6,194 nt of DNA, taken from Gammaproteobacteria bacterium. GTDB lineage: Bacteria; Pseudomonadota; Gammaproteobacteria; Diplorickettsiales; Diplorickettsiaceae. Below the pieces are notes generated by a model that had not been told where the DNA came from, did no database searches, and was given only the letters and a program-made list of their open reading frames with translations. This document shows, one piece after another, positions 1 to 5,711 of the stretch (the stretch's first letter is position 1; every line of letters begins with the position of its first letter). Location of the stretch: assembly GCA_013288455.1 (NCBI GenBank), contig JABDBU010000032.1, positions 1,086-7,279 of the forward strand, given 5' to 3'. The position numbers were made by a program, and so were the translations under genes.

Positions 1-6
1 TTATGC

Positions 7-1128
7 ATGAGTCGACCCATCACACTGGAACTTGATTTAGGTGCACTGAACCACAACGTCAAGCAAATACGTAAACTGGCACCACGATCCAAGATATTAG
101 CAATGGTCAAAGCGAACGCTTACGGTCATGGTTTGGTTCCCATCGCTCGTGCTTTAGCAAACTCAGTTGAAGGATTTGGTGTTTCTTGCTCGGAAGAGGC
201 GATCTATCTGCGTCGAGCAGGAATAAAACAGCGCATTGTACTCATGGAGGGCTGCTTCTCTATCTCTGAACTACCATCGCTGCATAGCTATCAACTCGAC
301 ATCGTGCTGCATAATTCACGACAGCTTCGTTTTCTTACTCAACAATCGTTTGCTAAACCTGTCAATGTGTGGATAAAAATAAACACGGGCATGAACCGAC
401 TGGGATTTTCCTATCAAGACTTTCCAGACGTTTGGCAGCAATGTCAGGCTTGTCCTTGGATCAACGTCATGTGTGTCATGACGCACTTTGCTAGTGCCCA
501 CAAGCCTACTGAAGCAACGACATTACGACAAATAAAACAATTTGAGCAAACGGTAAAGCATTTAGCCGTTGAAAAAAGCTTAGCAAATTCAGCAGCTATT
601 TTGACTCAACCTAACTACCTGGCTGATTGGATACGCCCAGGATTGATATTATATGGCGTCTCACCTTTTTCAAATACTTGCGGTGTTCAACATGGTTTAA
701 GACCTGTGATGAATCTAAAGTCTGAGATCGTCTCTGTCAATCAACTACAACCTGGCGATAGCGTAGGTTATGGTGAACTGTGGTCTGCACCAGACAGTCG
801 GCGCATTGGTGTAGTTGCTATTGGATACGGGGATGGTTACCCACATCGTGCAAAGAATGGAACACCTGTGTTGGTTAATGAAAAATTGGTCGAACTGATA
901 GGTCAAGTTTCTATGGATATGCTAACGGTCGATCTACATTCTCAACCCGATGCAAAACCTGGCGATCCGGTTAAGTTATGGGGTTCTGGTCTACCGGTAG
1001 AACAACTTGCGATACGCACATCCATGTTTCGCTACGAATTGTTATGTGGTATTAATCGAGGCGGGTTAATTCGTATGCACACTAAGGAAAGCAATGATGC
1101 AAAAAATGATGCAAAAAAAAATGATTAG
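7..1128 (+). CDS. alr: Alanine racemase (PLP-dependent)
   Basis: Interconverts L- and D-alanine in the cytoplasm and so supplies D-alanine for peptidoglycan. The 373-residue product is full length for the family (E. coli Alr is about 359). The PLP-binding motif MVKANAYGHG is at residues 33-42, with Lys35 the expected Schiff-base lysine. KINTGMNRLGF (124-134) and DWIRPGLILYG (207-217) supply the conserved arginines near the cofactor. GYGELW (254-259) carries the second catalytic base, Tyr255. GYGDGYP (273-279) and VSMDML (301-306) are also family motifs. The ATG at 7 fits the usual short Alr N-terminus, but only six bases lie upstream, so the ribosome binding site and promoter are outside the window. 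After the conserved C-terminal region there is an extra hydrophilic tail of about 15 residues (from KES) containing two NDAK units, encoded by the tandem repeat shared with the next gene. Identification is from family motifs; confidence is high. The biosynthetic paralogue DadX cannot be excluded by sequence alone. Confidence 0.97.
   Translation: MSRPITLELDLGALNHNVKQIRKLAPRSKILAMVKANAYGHGLVPIARALANSVEGFGVSCSEEAIYLRRAGIKQRIVLMEGCFSISELPSLHSYQLDIVLHNSRQLRFLTQQSFAKPVNVWIKINTGMNRLGFSYQDFPDVWQQCQACPWINVMCVMTHFASAHKPTEATTLRQIKQFEQTVKHLAVEKSLANSAAILTQPNYLADWIRPGLILYGVSPFSNTCGVQHGLRPVMNLKSEIVSVNQLQPGDSVGYGELWSAPDSRRIGVVAIGYGDGYPHRAKNGTPVLVNEKLVELIGQVSMDMLTVDLHSQPDAKPGDPVKLWGSGLPVEQLAIRTSMFRYELLCGINRGGLIRMHTKESNDAKNDAKKND
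1093..1125 (+). repeat. Tandem 12-bp repeat in the alr/lipoprotein overlap
   Basis: The unit AATGATGCAAAA occurs twice back to back (1093-1104 and 1105-1116), and a partial third copy (AATGAT, 1120-1125) follows a run of nine A (1113-1121). The repeat is read in two frames: as NDAK units in the tail of alanine racemase, and as MMQK units at the start of the lipoprotein. It therefore supplies several alternative ATG starts for the lipoprotein. Because the unit is 12 bp, gain or loss of a copy would keep both frames, but slippage in the A run would shift both. Confidence 0.9.
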
Positions 1129-1516
1129 CTATTGTCTGAGTTTATTTTTTATCTTGATGAGCATAGCAGGTTGTGCCAGTTTTTCTTCACGTGAATCAAG
1201 TTCTGTAGACTCTGATGCTAACGCAAACGTTATTTTTGTCGCCCCAGCTATCGCAACTCGCATGAAAAATGCCGATCGCGACAAGTTGCAGACCTTAGTT
1301 GCAACAGCACAAGCTCAGCAGACGGTAGAATGGAAAAATGCTGTCACTGGTGAATGGCTTGAGTTCACCAGTTTAGGAATTTATGTAAACGAACAAGGTC
1401 AGGGTTGTAGAAATTATCGCTTATTGCTCAAGCGTAGACTCTTTGCGCATCCCTCCTCCTCCAACTACACTGCTTGCCGTGATAATCATGGCATTTGGCA
1501 AGTAACGACACAATGA
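1094..1516 (+). CDS. Small lipoprotein with 17-kDa surface-antigen-type C-terminal domain
   Basis: Predicted outer-membrane lipoprotein of 140 residues. The N-terminus has several lysines, a hydrophobic stretch (about residues 11-25) and a lipobox SIAGC ending at Cys27, so a mature lipoprotein of about 114 residues is expected. Ala follows the Cys rather than Asp, which favours Lol sorting to the outer membrane. Residues 58-138 (DRDKLQTLV, VEWKNAVTGEW, GCRNYR, TACRDNHGIWQV) resemble the C-terminal domain of the Rickettsia 17-kDa antigen and the RT0821/Lpp0805 surface proteins, including the cysteine pair Cys105 and Cys128. The glycine-zipper segment usual in 17-kDa antigens is absent. The start is ambiguous: in-frame ATGs lie at 1094, 1097, 1106, 1109 and 1121. 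AAGGAAA at 1084-1090 best suits 1094 or 1097. The gene overlaps the end of alr by 35 bases, so it is probably co-transcribed and translationally coupled. Its specific function is unknown. Confidence 0.85.
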   Translation: MMQKMMQKKMISYCLSLFFILMSIAGCASFSSRESSSVDSDANANVIFVAPAIATRMKNADRDKLQTLVATAQAQQTVEWKNAVTGEWLEFTSLGIYVNEQGQGCRNYRLLLKRRLFAHPSSSNYTACRDNHGIWQVTTQ

Positions 1517-1533
1517 TAAGATAAAAATAGTCA

Positions 1534-2118
1534 TTAGTAAGTGCTTTTTTCTGTAAAAACTGTATGTAACGGCACGTCCCAATCATTTGCTTGAAAGTTT
1601 GTTAATTTTTGCCAATCATAAGCAAGCCCGATTAATTGGGGTTTGTTTCTTCTCGGCTCAGACAATAAAAAACTAAAAGTCCTATCATAGTAGCCTCCTC
1701 CCATACCCAAACGTTGACCATGCATCGTAAAACCCAGCACAGGCACCAGTACTAAATCCAATGTCCAAGGCTCAATAATAGACTCTGGTGATACAGGTGG
1801 CTCCAAAATGTTAAAACGATTGCTTTGTAGGGTCATATCTTCTTCATAAATACTAAAGACTAATTGTTTTTTTCGTAACACAGGTAAATAACAGCGTTTA
1901 TGACATTTCCACGCTTGTTTAACAAGATTTATTGGATCTATTTCATAATTGATAGGCATATAAGCGGCGATGTTGTGACTTTCTTGAAAAAAATCACACT
2001 GCATTAATCGCTCAGTAATTTTTTTTGAAGCAAGCCGTTGGTTGTTAACCGTTAGGTGTGCACGTCGTCGTTGTAATTGCTCTCGCAGTTCTTCTCGGCT
2101 CGACGGGTATGCTATCAT
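1534..2118 (-). CDS. fau: 5-formyltetrahydrofolate cyclo-ligase
   Basis: Cytoplasmic enzyme (MTHFS family, E. coli YgfA/Fau) that uses ATP to convert 5-formyltetrahydrofolate to 5,10-methenyltetrahydrofolate, returning a storage folate to one-carbon metabolism. The product has 194 residues, close to the family norm. The arginine-rich N-terminal helix (LREQLQRRRA, 11-20) is followed by INYEIDP (56-62, the substrate-side motif) and KRCYLPVL (74-81). The strand LVLVPVLGF (122-130) leads into the signature GQRLGMGGGYYDRT (134-147), which binds nucleotide and metal. WDVPLH (180-185) is near the C-terminus. No Shine-Dalgarno sequence is visible upstream. The ATG overlaps the stop of the ankyrin gene as ATGA, so translation probably depends on coupling to that gene. 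It converges on the lipoprotein gene with 17 bases between. In E. coli the gene lies downstream of ssrS (6S RNA) and zapA; here those are replaced by the ankyrin gene. Confidence 0.96.
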   Translation of the reverse strand: MIAYPSSREELREQLQRRRAHLTVNNQRLASKKITERLMQCDFFQESHNIAAYMPINYEIDPINLVKQAWKCHKRCYLPVLRKKQLVFSIYEEDMTLQSNRFNILEPPVSPESIIEPWTLDLVLVPVLGFTMHGQRLGMGGGYYDRTFSFLLSEPRRNKPQLIGLAYDWQKLTNFQANDWDVPLHTVFTEKSTY

Positions 2119-3575
2119 TTCGAGAACAAGGTTGTTGAGTGCATACTTCCTGTCTGAATAGATGAGAGATGCGCACTATTCGTCGCGCTAGGCGGAGTAT
2201 CTTCGAATACTATGCTATCTTTCCATGGTTGAAACAATAATCCACTGTTGCCCCCCAGCACCAACCTAACCCTTTTGCTAGCAAGCGAATCGTCGGTAGA
2301 CGATGAAGCAGTTTTGCCTGAATAATCAACAGCCGCTGTATGGAAAGAGCGTTCTCTTTTTAAAAAATTCAATGGTAAGGAATGATCCTGCGCCTGTGCA
2401 TCAACATCTGTCTGATGACTTTGCAGTAATTGCAATACTTTGTTAGTAGGAAACTGATTTGCAAAAGATAACGGAGTACGCCCTTGCTTTGTTTTTGCAT
2501 TGACATCAGCTCCAAAATTCAGCAGCAACTTTATTATCTCTATAGAACAATGATTTTGCACCGCTATGTGTAGCGGAGTGTAATCTTCCTTCGTCTTTGC
2601 GTTGACATCAGCGCCTGCCTTTAATAAGGCATTTGCGATGGATAAAGGGCGATGATCAAAATTTTTTAGTGACATCAACAGCCAAGTCATACCATCTTTT
2701 CCGTATTGCTTTGCTTTTTCTGGTGTAATCGTATGGATCTGGCTCCAAAAATTCTTAGCTAAATTCCAGAAATACAACGATTGAATGTGGAAGTAATATG
2801 CGAATGCTCTGTGAGCATTCGCAGCGGAAACAACTCTAGCTCCCAAAATCCAAGGAAAATAATCACCAAAAACTACGTTTATGTGGCCTACAACTGTATC
2901 AAGCACTTTATCTACATTCTGTACATCATTCGCATTCTCTTCCTTTATAAATCCGGCGAAATAACTGAAATGATCAATATAGTATTGAAGTAACCAGCCT
3001 TCCTTTCCTTTGCTGCTTTCATAGACAAGCGCAACCGCGTAGCCACGTTGATCAAAAAATAACAACACACAGCGAGGTTGAGGATTGACAACCCACCCCC
3101 GCATTCCTGCTCGATAGCCAGTTAACCAGCGCTGCATCTCTTTAGGTTCATCACAGACTGTAGTAAAAGCCAGTATTTGCTGCAATCCCCCTCGTTGATC
3201 AGTGATAGACTCACTCTGTGCAAGTGCTGCTGTTGTCGTGACGTCCCGCCGCTGCTGAGACGCATTTTTTGCAAAAAACAACCACGGACAGCTTAACAAT
3301 AATGCGGCCGCTACCACTCTCTTAGCAAAAGCAATAACCTCTCCATATTTCTCGTCCGAGACTGAATCTGAGGCTATGTATAAATTCGACTGCACACTTT
3401 TCCAGAACTTGCAAAATGTGTACAAAATCTCATTAAATTCACAACACATCTCATCATTTAATAACTCATTACTAAAACAAAGCTTGGCAAACTCCATGGC
3501 AACACCACCGCTCATTTTATATGGATCCAAACCCAATGCCTGCAGATCCATCACAACTTCTGCTATTGTTTTCAT
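2115..3575 (-). CDS. Ankyrin-repeat protein, candidate secreted effector
   Basis: Protein of 486 residues that I do not recognise beyond its ankyrin repeats. Residues 1-290 match no family I know. They include a hydrophobic stretch VVAAALLLSCPWLFFA (87-102), which could be a weak membrane segment, and an aromatic-rich part (about 150-280). Residues 294-393 form two good ankyrin repeats and a degenerate third: GADVNAKTK occurs identically at 321-329 and 355-363, and the consensus pieces YTPLHIAV (332-339) and GRTPLSFA (365-372) fit. The C-terminal 90 residues look disordered and Ser/Thr-rich, with a basic patch KRVRL (434-438) and the ending TTLFSK. No N-terminal signal peptide is evident. The ATG at 3575 is chosen because AAGGAGGA lies nine bases upstream. 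Its stop overlaps the fau start. Ankyrin proteins of this type in Legionella and Coxiella are often Dot/Icm substrates that act in the host cell. That role is inference here; a bacterial scaffold protein is the alternative. Confidence 0.9.
   Translation of the reverse strand: MKTIAEVVMDLQALGLDPYKMSGGVAMEFAKLCFSNELLNDEMCCEFNEILYTFCKFWKSVQSNLYIASDSVSDEKYGEVIAFAKRVVAAALLLSCPWLFFAKNASQQRRDVTTTAALAQSESITDQRGGLQQILAFTTVCDEPKEMQRWLTGYRAGMRGWVVNPQPRCVLLFFDQRGYAVALVYESSKGKEGWLLQYYIDHFSYFAGFIKEENANDVQNVDKVLDTVVGHINVVFGDYFPWILGARVVSAANAHRAFAYYFHIQSLYFWNLAKNFWSQIHTITPEKAKQYGKDGMTWLLMSLKNFDHRPLSIANALLKAGADVNAKTKEDYTPLHIAVQNHCSIEIIKLLLNFGADVNAKTKQGRTPLSFANQFPTNKVLQLLQSHQTDVDAQAQDHSLPLNFLKRERSFHTAAVDYSGKTASSSTDDSLASKRVRLVLGGNSGLLFQPWKDSIVFEDTPPSATNSAHLSSIQTGSMHSTTLFSK
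2397..2696 (-). other. Ankyrin repeat domain (about three repeats)
   Basis: This codes for residues 294-393 of the ankyrin protein. Repeat 1 (about 294-328) has a divergent first helix (DGMTWLLMS) but a good ALLKAGADVNAKTK end. Repeat 2 (about 329-362) is canonical, with TPLHIAV and IIKLLLNFGADVNA. Repeat 3 (about 363-393) has GRTPLSFA but a degenerate end, VLQLLQSHQTDVDAQ. The DNA keeps the similarity: near-identical stretches around GACATCAGC (+ strand) recur about 100 bases apart near 2505 and 2607. Ankyrin repeats mediate protein-protein binding; the partner cannot be read from the sequence. Confidence 0.92.
2799..2823. repeat. Perfect 11-bp inverted repeat with 3-nt loop
   Basis: TGCGAATGCTC at 2799-2809 and its exact reverse complement at 2813-2823 are separated by TGT. 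Either strand could form a stable hairpin. It lies inside the ankyrin gene, encoding residues 251-259 (AANAHRAFA). No T run follows on either strand, so it does not look like an intrinsic terminator. No second copy was seen in this window. Confidence 0.85.
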
Positions 3576-3584
3576 ATGGTGTCT

Positions 3585-3592
3585 TCCTCCTT
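3585..3592 (-). promoter_or_regulatory. Strong ribosome binding site of the ankyrin gene
   Basis: On the minus strand this reads AAGGAGGA, a near-perfect Shine-Dalgarno sequence nine bases before the ATG at 3575. It fixes the start codon. It is the strongest ribosome binding site in the window: fau, pepP and ubiH have no clear one. Confidence 0.85.
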
Positions 3593-3608
3593 TTAGTTAG
3601 TTGCTTCA

Positions 3609-3660
3609 ATTTTATCACGGCAAATCAGGTTATTCTAAAAATGCGTAGTAAGCATTTACC
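3609..3660 (-). promoter_or_regulatory. Candidate promoter(s) of the ankyrin-fau unit
   Basis: Two overlapping sigma-70-like possibilities are seen on the minus strand. The first has a -10 of TAGAAT (3632-3637) with a weak -35 of GGTAAA (3655-3660), spacer 17. The second has a -10 of TAAAAT (3609-3614) with TAGAAT (3632-3637) as a -35 of three matches, spacer 17. Both -35 elements are poor, so the assignment is tentative. An inverted repeat overlaps the spacer and -35 of the first. Confidence 0.35.
3639..3657. promoter_or_regulatory. Dyad in the divergent promoter region, possible operator
   Basis: AAATGC at 3639-3644 is repeated as its reverse complement GCATTT at 3652-3657, with a 7-bp spacer. 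The 19-bp dyad is in the intergenic region between the divergent ankyrin and ygfB genes and covers the spacer and -35 part of one candidate ankyrin promoter. Position and symmetry fit a dimeric regulator site. A dyad of this size can arise by chance in AT-rich DNA. Confidence 0.3.
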
Positions 3661-3690
3661 TGCGCTAAATGTGCATAAGGCCGAAAAGGA

Positions 3691-3699
3691 TGGTAAAAT
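3691..3699 (+). promoter_or_regulatory. Candidate extended -10 promoter for ygfB
   Basis: TGG followed by TAAAAT gives an extended -10 element (TGn plus a -10 hexamer with five of six consensus bases). No good -35 is seen at the right distance, which an extended -10 can tolerate. Transcription would begin near 3706 and leave a leader of about 40 bases before the ygfB ATG. Confidence 0.45.
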
Positions 3700-3731
3700 G
3701 TGATTGTGTATGCAGGTTTTTTTAAAATTAT

Positions 3732-3736
3732 AGAGG
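3732..3736 (+). promoter_or_regulatory. Ribosome binding site of ygfB
   Basis: AGAGG lies eight bases before the ATG at 3745. It favours that ATG over the in-frame GTG at 3700, which has no comparable site and would add 15 residues not expected for the family. Confidence 0.6.
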
Positions 3737-3744
3737 TCGTCCCT

Positions 3745-4323
3745 ATGCAAATTCAGGCCTATCCTCTTGCCTTCGATGATTTTTACCGTGTGTTAAGTCA
3801 GGCTGAAGTCGCCGCTTCTCCAGCAGAAATTCATGGTGTGCTTTGCAGCTTTGTGTGCATGGGCCGGAAACTTGATGGTGGTTTTTGGATTGATATTTTA
3901 CTAAAACGTTTAGGTATGAAACCTAGGTTGGTATTGGGATCACAGGGAGTTGTACTCGGTCTTTATGATGCAACCTGCAGGCAATTGGATGGCCTACAGT
4001 CCTTCAAGCTGCTCCTTCCCGATGAACAGCATGAATTAAGGAAGCGCGCTGAAGCGTTAAAGCTTTGGTGTGAGGGCTTTCTATACGGCTTAGGCTGGGC
4101 AGGAAGCTTCTTTGATGAAGAAACATCCGATACAGTCTACGAGGCGCTCTTTTGCATTGCGGAAATTGCTAAGCTTAGTTTAGATCAACTAGAAATCACG
4201 CAATTGGATGGATTGGCCTGCCAGGAGGCGATCGAGTTTATTACTCGAACGATTCCACTCATCTATGAGGAGTTAAGGCGACATCCCCTGGAAGGGGACA
4301 CAGGCTCAAAATATTTACACTAG
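3745..4323 (+). CDS. ygfB: YgfB/UPF0149 family protein
   Basis: Helical cytoplasmic protein of the UPF0149 (YgfB) family. It is 192 residues from the ATG at 3745, the same size class as E. coli YgfB. Family landmarks are SPAEIHGVLCSFVC (25-38), the LLLPDE segment (89-94) before RAEALKLWCEGFLYGLG (101-117), the acidic FFDEETSD (122-129), and EAIEFITRTIPLIYEEL (161-177) near the end. No catalytic motif is visible. The molecular role is not established in most species; in Pseudomonas aeruginosa YgfB influences expression of an amidase linked to beta-lactam resistance. Its position upstream of pepP and ubiH is the conserved gammaproteobacterial arrangement and supports the assignment. It is transcribed divergently from the ankyrin gene. 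The TCCCCT/AGGGGA inverted repeat at 4284-4298, near its 3' end, is short and of doubtful meaning. Confidence 0.92.
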   Translation: MQIQAYPLAFDDFYRVLSQAEVAASPAEIHGVLCSFVCMGRKLDGGFWIDILLKRLGMKPRLVLGSQGVVLGLYDATCRQLDGLQSFKLLLPDEQHELRKRAEALKLWCEGFLYGLGWAGSFFDEETSDTVYEALFCIAEIAKLSLDQLEITQLDGLACQEAIEFITRTIPLIYEELRRHPLEGDTGSKYLH

Positions 4324-4338
4324 GACACCTTTAATATT

Positions 4339-4363
4339 TCTAGAGGCATCCACTAGATTTTTT
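4339..4363 (+). terminator. Possible weak intrinsic terminator or attenuator between ygfB and pepP
   Basis: TCTAG (4339-4343) pairs with CTAGA (4353-4357). Inside it, after one A-A mismatch, GG pairs with CC around a CAT loop. Six T follow at once (4358-4363). The layout is that of an intrinsic terminator, but the stem is short and mostly A/T, so it may only reduce read-through into pepP. It lies 15 bases after the ygfB stop and 52 bases before the pepP start. Confidence 0.4.
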
Positions 4364-4415
4364 GCAAGATCCTTGTCTACTATCTGATTTTTCTTCTGGC
4401 ATTTGTCTACGCGCT

Positions 4416-5711
4416 ATGATCGATATTTTTGAGCTGAAACAGCGTCGTCGCCAATTATTAACGGCTGTAAACAGCGATGCTGTTGTTTTTCTCGCATCAG
4501 CGCCGAAACAACCCCGCAACGGAGATGTATATTATCCTTATCGTCAAAACAGCGATTTTTATTATCTAACTGCATTTCCTGAACCTGATGCGATCGCACT
4601 ATTGTTACCGGATGCGCAGGGAGGAAAGTGTATACTCTTCAATCGTCCTCATGATCTCGAAGACAGTATTTGGCATGGTGCATCTATCGGTCAGGAAGGA
4701 GCCTGTGAAAAATATGTCGTCGACGATGCGCATCCTATTGACCAATTGGAAGCGTTGTTACCAGATTATATAGCAGATCGTCGTCATTATTACTGGCTAG
4801 GAAGCCAGAACTTAGTTCTGTTAAATCGCATTAAAAATGTATTCACTCATTTAACTAAATTGACAATTACAGAAGAGCGTATCATTGATCTCACATCTGT
4901 TTTGCATGAAATGCGTCTGAGAAAAAGCTCCAGCGAGCTCGCGTGTTTACGACAGGCAGCAACTATTTCGTCACAAGCGCATCGTTGTGCTATGCGAGCC
5001 TGTCGTCCTGGTCTTTATGAATATCAATTGGAGGCCGAACTACTCTATGCTTTTTATCAAGCAGGAAGCCGTGCATGTGCTTATCCTAGCATAGTCGCTA
5101 GTGGTAGCAATGCCTGTACCTTACATTACACGGATAACAATCGTATTTTAGCATCCGGTGATTTAGTACTGATCGATGCCGGTTGTGAATATCTATTCTA
5201 TGCATCGGATATTACTCGATGTTTTCCAGTCAACAGACGGTTTAGCCCTGAGCAAAAAGCAATTTATGATATTGTTTTACAGGCTCAACGAACAGTCATT
5301 GCGTTAATAAAACCCGGCATTACGTGGAACAGATTACAAGCATGCTGTACACAAACAATCACTGAAGGCTTGCTTGAATTGGGTTTGTTAAATGGGAAAC
5401 TATCTTCATTGATCGAGCAAAACGCCTATAAGAAATTTTATATGCACGGCTGCAGTCATTGGCTAGGTCTGGATGTTCACGACGTAGGCAGTTACAAGTG
5501 GAATAAAACATGGCGTGCGCTGGAAAAAAATATGGTCTTCACAGTAGAACCAGGCATTTATATTGCAGCCAACACGCCAGGTGTTCCTGAAAAATGGTGG
5601 AATATTGGCGTGAGAATTGAAGACGATGTCTGCGTGACAGAAACTTCCTGTGAGGTTTTTTCCGATACACCCAAGGAAATACAGGATATTGAATCGTTGA
5701 TGCGCTCATGA
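4416..5711 (+). CDS. pepP: Xaa-Pro aminopeptidase (aminopeptidase P)
   Basis: Cytoplasmic Mn-dependent metallopeptidase that removes an N-terminal residue preceding proline. From the ATG at 4416 the protein has 431 residues (E. coli PepP has 441). The open frame continues back to a TTG at 4362, but the family N-terminus aligns with MIDIFELKQRRRQLL, so the ATG is preferred, although no good Shine-Dalgarno sequence is seen. The N-terminal AMP_N domain (about 1-165) contains YPYRQNSDFYYLT (40-52). The M24 pita-bread domain (about 175-415) keeps all five metal ligands: Asp254 (LIDAG), Asp265 (SDITR), His348 (HGCSHWLGLDVHD), Glu378 (TVEPGIYI) and Glu402 (RIEDD). The supporting histidines His237, His344 and His355 are also present, so the enzyme should be active. 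Its stop overlaps the ubiH start as ATGA, the usual pepP-ubiH pairing. Confidence 0.96.
   Translation: MIDIFELKQRRRQLLTAVNSDAVVFLASAPKQPRNGDVYYPYRQNSDFYYLTAFPEPDAIALLLPDAQGGKCILFNRPHDLEDSIWHGASIGQEGACEKYVVDDAHPIDQLEALLPDYIADRRHYYWLGSQNLVLLNRIKNVFTHLTKLTITEERIIDLTSVLHEMRLRKSSSELACLRQAATISSQAHRCAMRACRPGLYEYQLEAELLYAFYQAGSRACAYPSIVASGSNACTLHYTDNNRILASGDLVLIDAGCEYLFYASDITRCFPVNRRFSPEQKAIYDIVLQAQRTVIALIKPGITWNRLQACCTQTITEGLLELGLLNGKLSSLIEQNAYKKFYMHGCSHWLGLDVHDVGSYKWNKTWRALEKNMVFTVEPGIYIAANTPGVPEKWWNIGVRIEDDVCVTETSCEVFSDTPKEIQDIESLMRS

Noticed and set aside
990..1001. 12-bp perfect palindrome TCTACCGGTAGA within alr
   Set aside because: It has no loop, lies in conserved coding sequence and shows no relation to a promoter; probably chance.
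1517..1552. Possible terminator between the convergent lipoprotein and fau genes (weak CATT/AGTG stem before a T run at about 1545-1550)
   Set aside because: The stem is only about four pairs with one wobble and extends into the fau coding end; too weak to call.
2195..2210. AGTAT/ATACT inverted repeat near the 3' end of the ankyrin gene
   Set aside because: A five-base stem inside coding sequence without a T run is expected by chance.
2781..2993. 70-codon open frame on the + strand inside the ankyrin gene
   Set aside because: It is antisense to a well-supported coding region, has no ribosome binding site, and its composition is that of a reverse-complement shadow.
3376..3703. Two short + strand open frames over the ankyrin 5' end and the intergenic region
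   Set aside because: They are antisense to the ankyrin start, with no recognisable protein features; the real start in this area is ygfB at 3745.
4362..4415. Upstream TTG start for pepP adding 18 residues
   Set aside because: The TTG lies in the T run of the hairpin, has no ribosome binding site, and the extra residues are not part of the family N-terminus.
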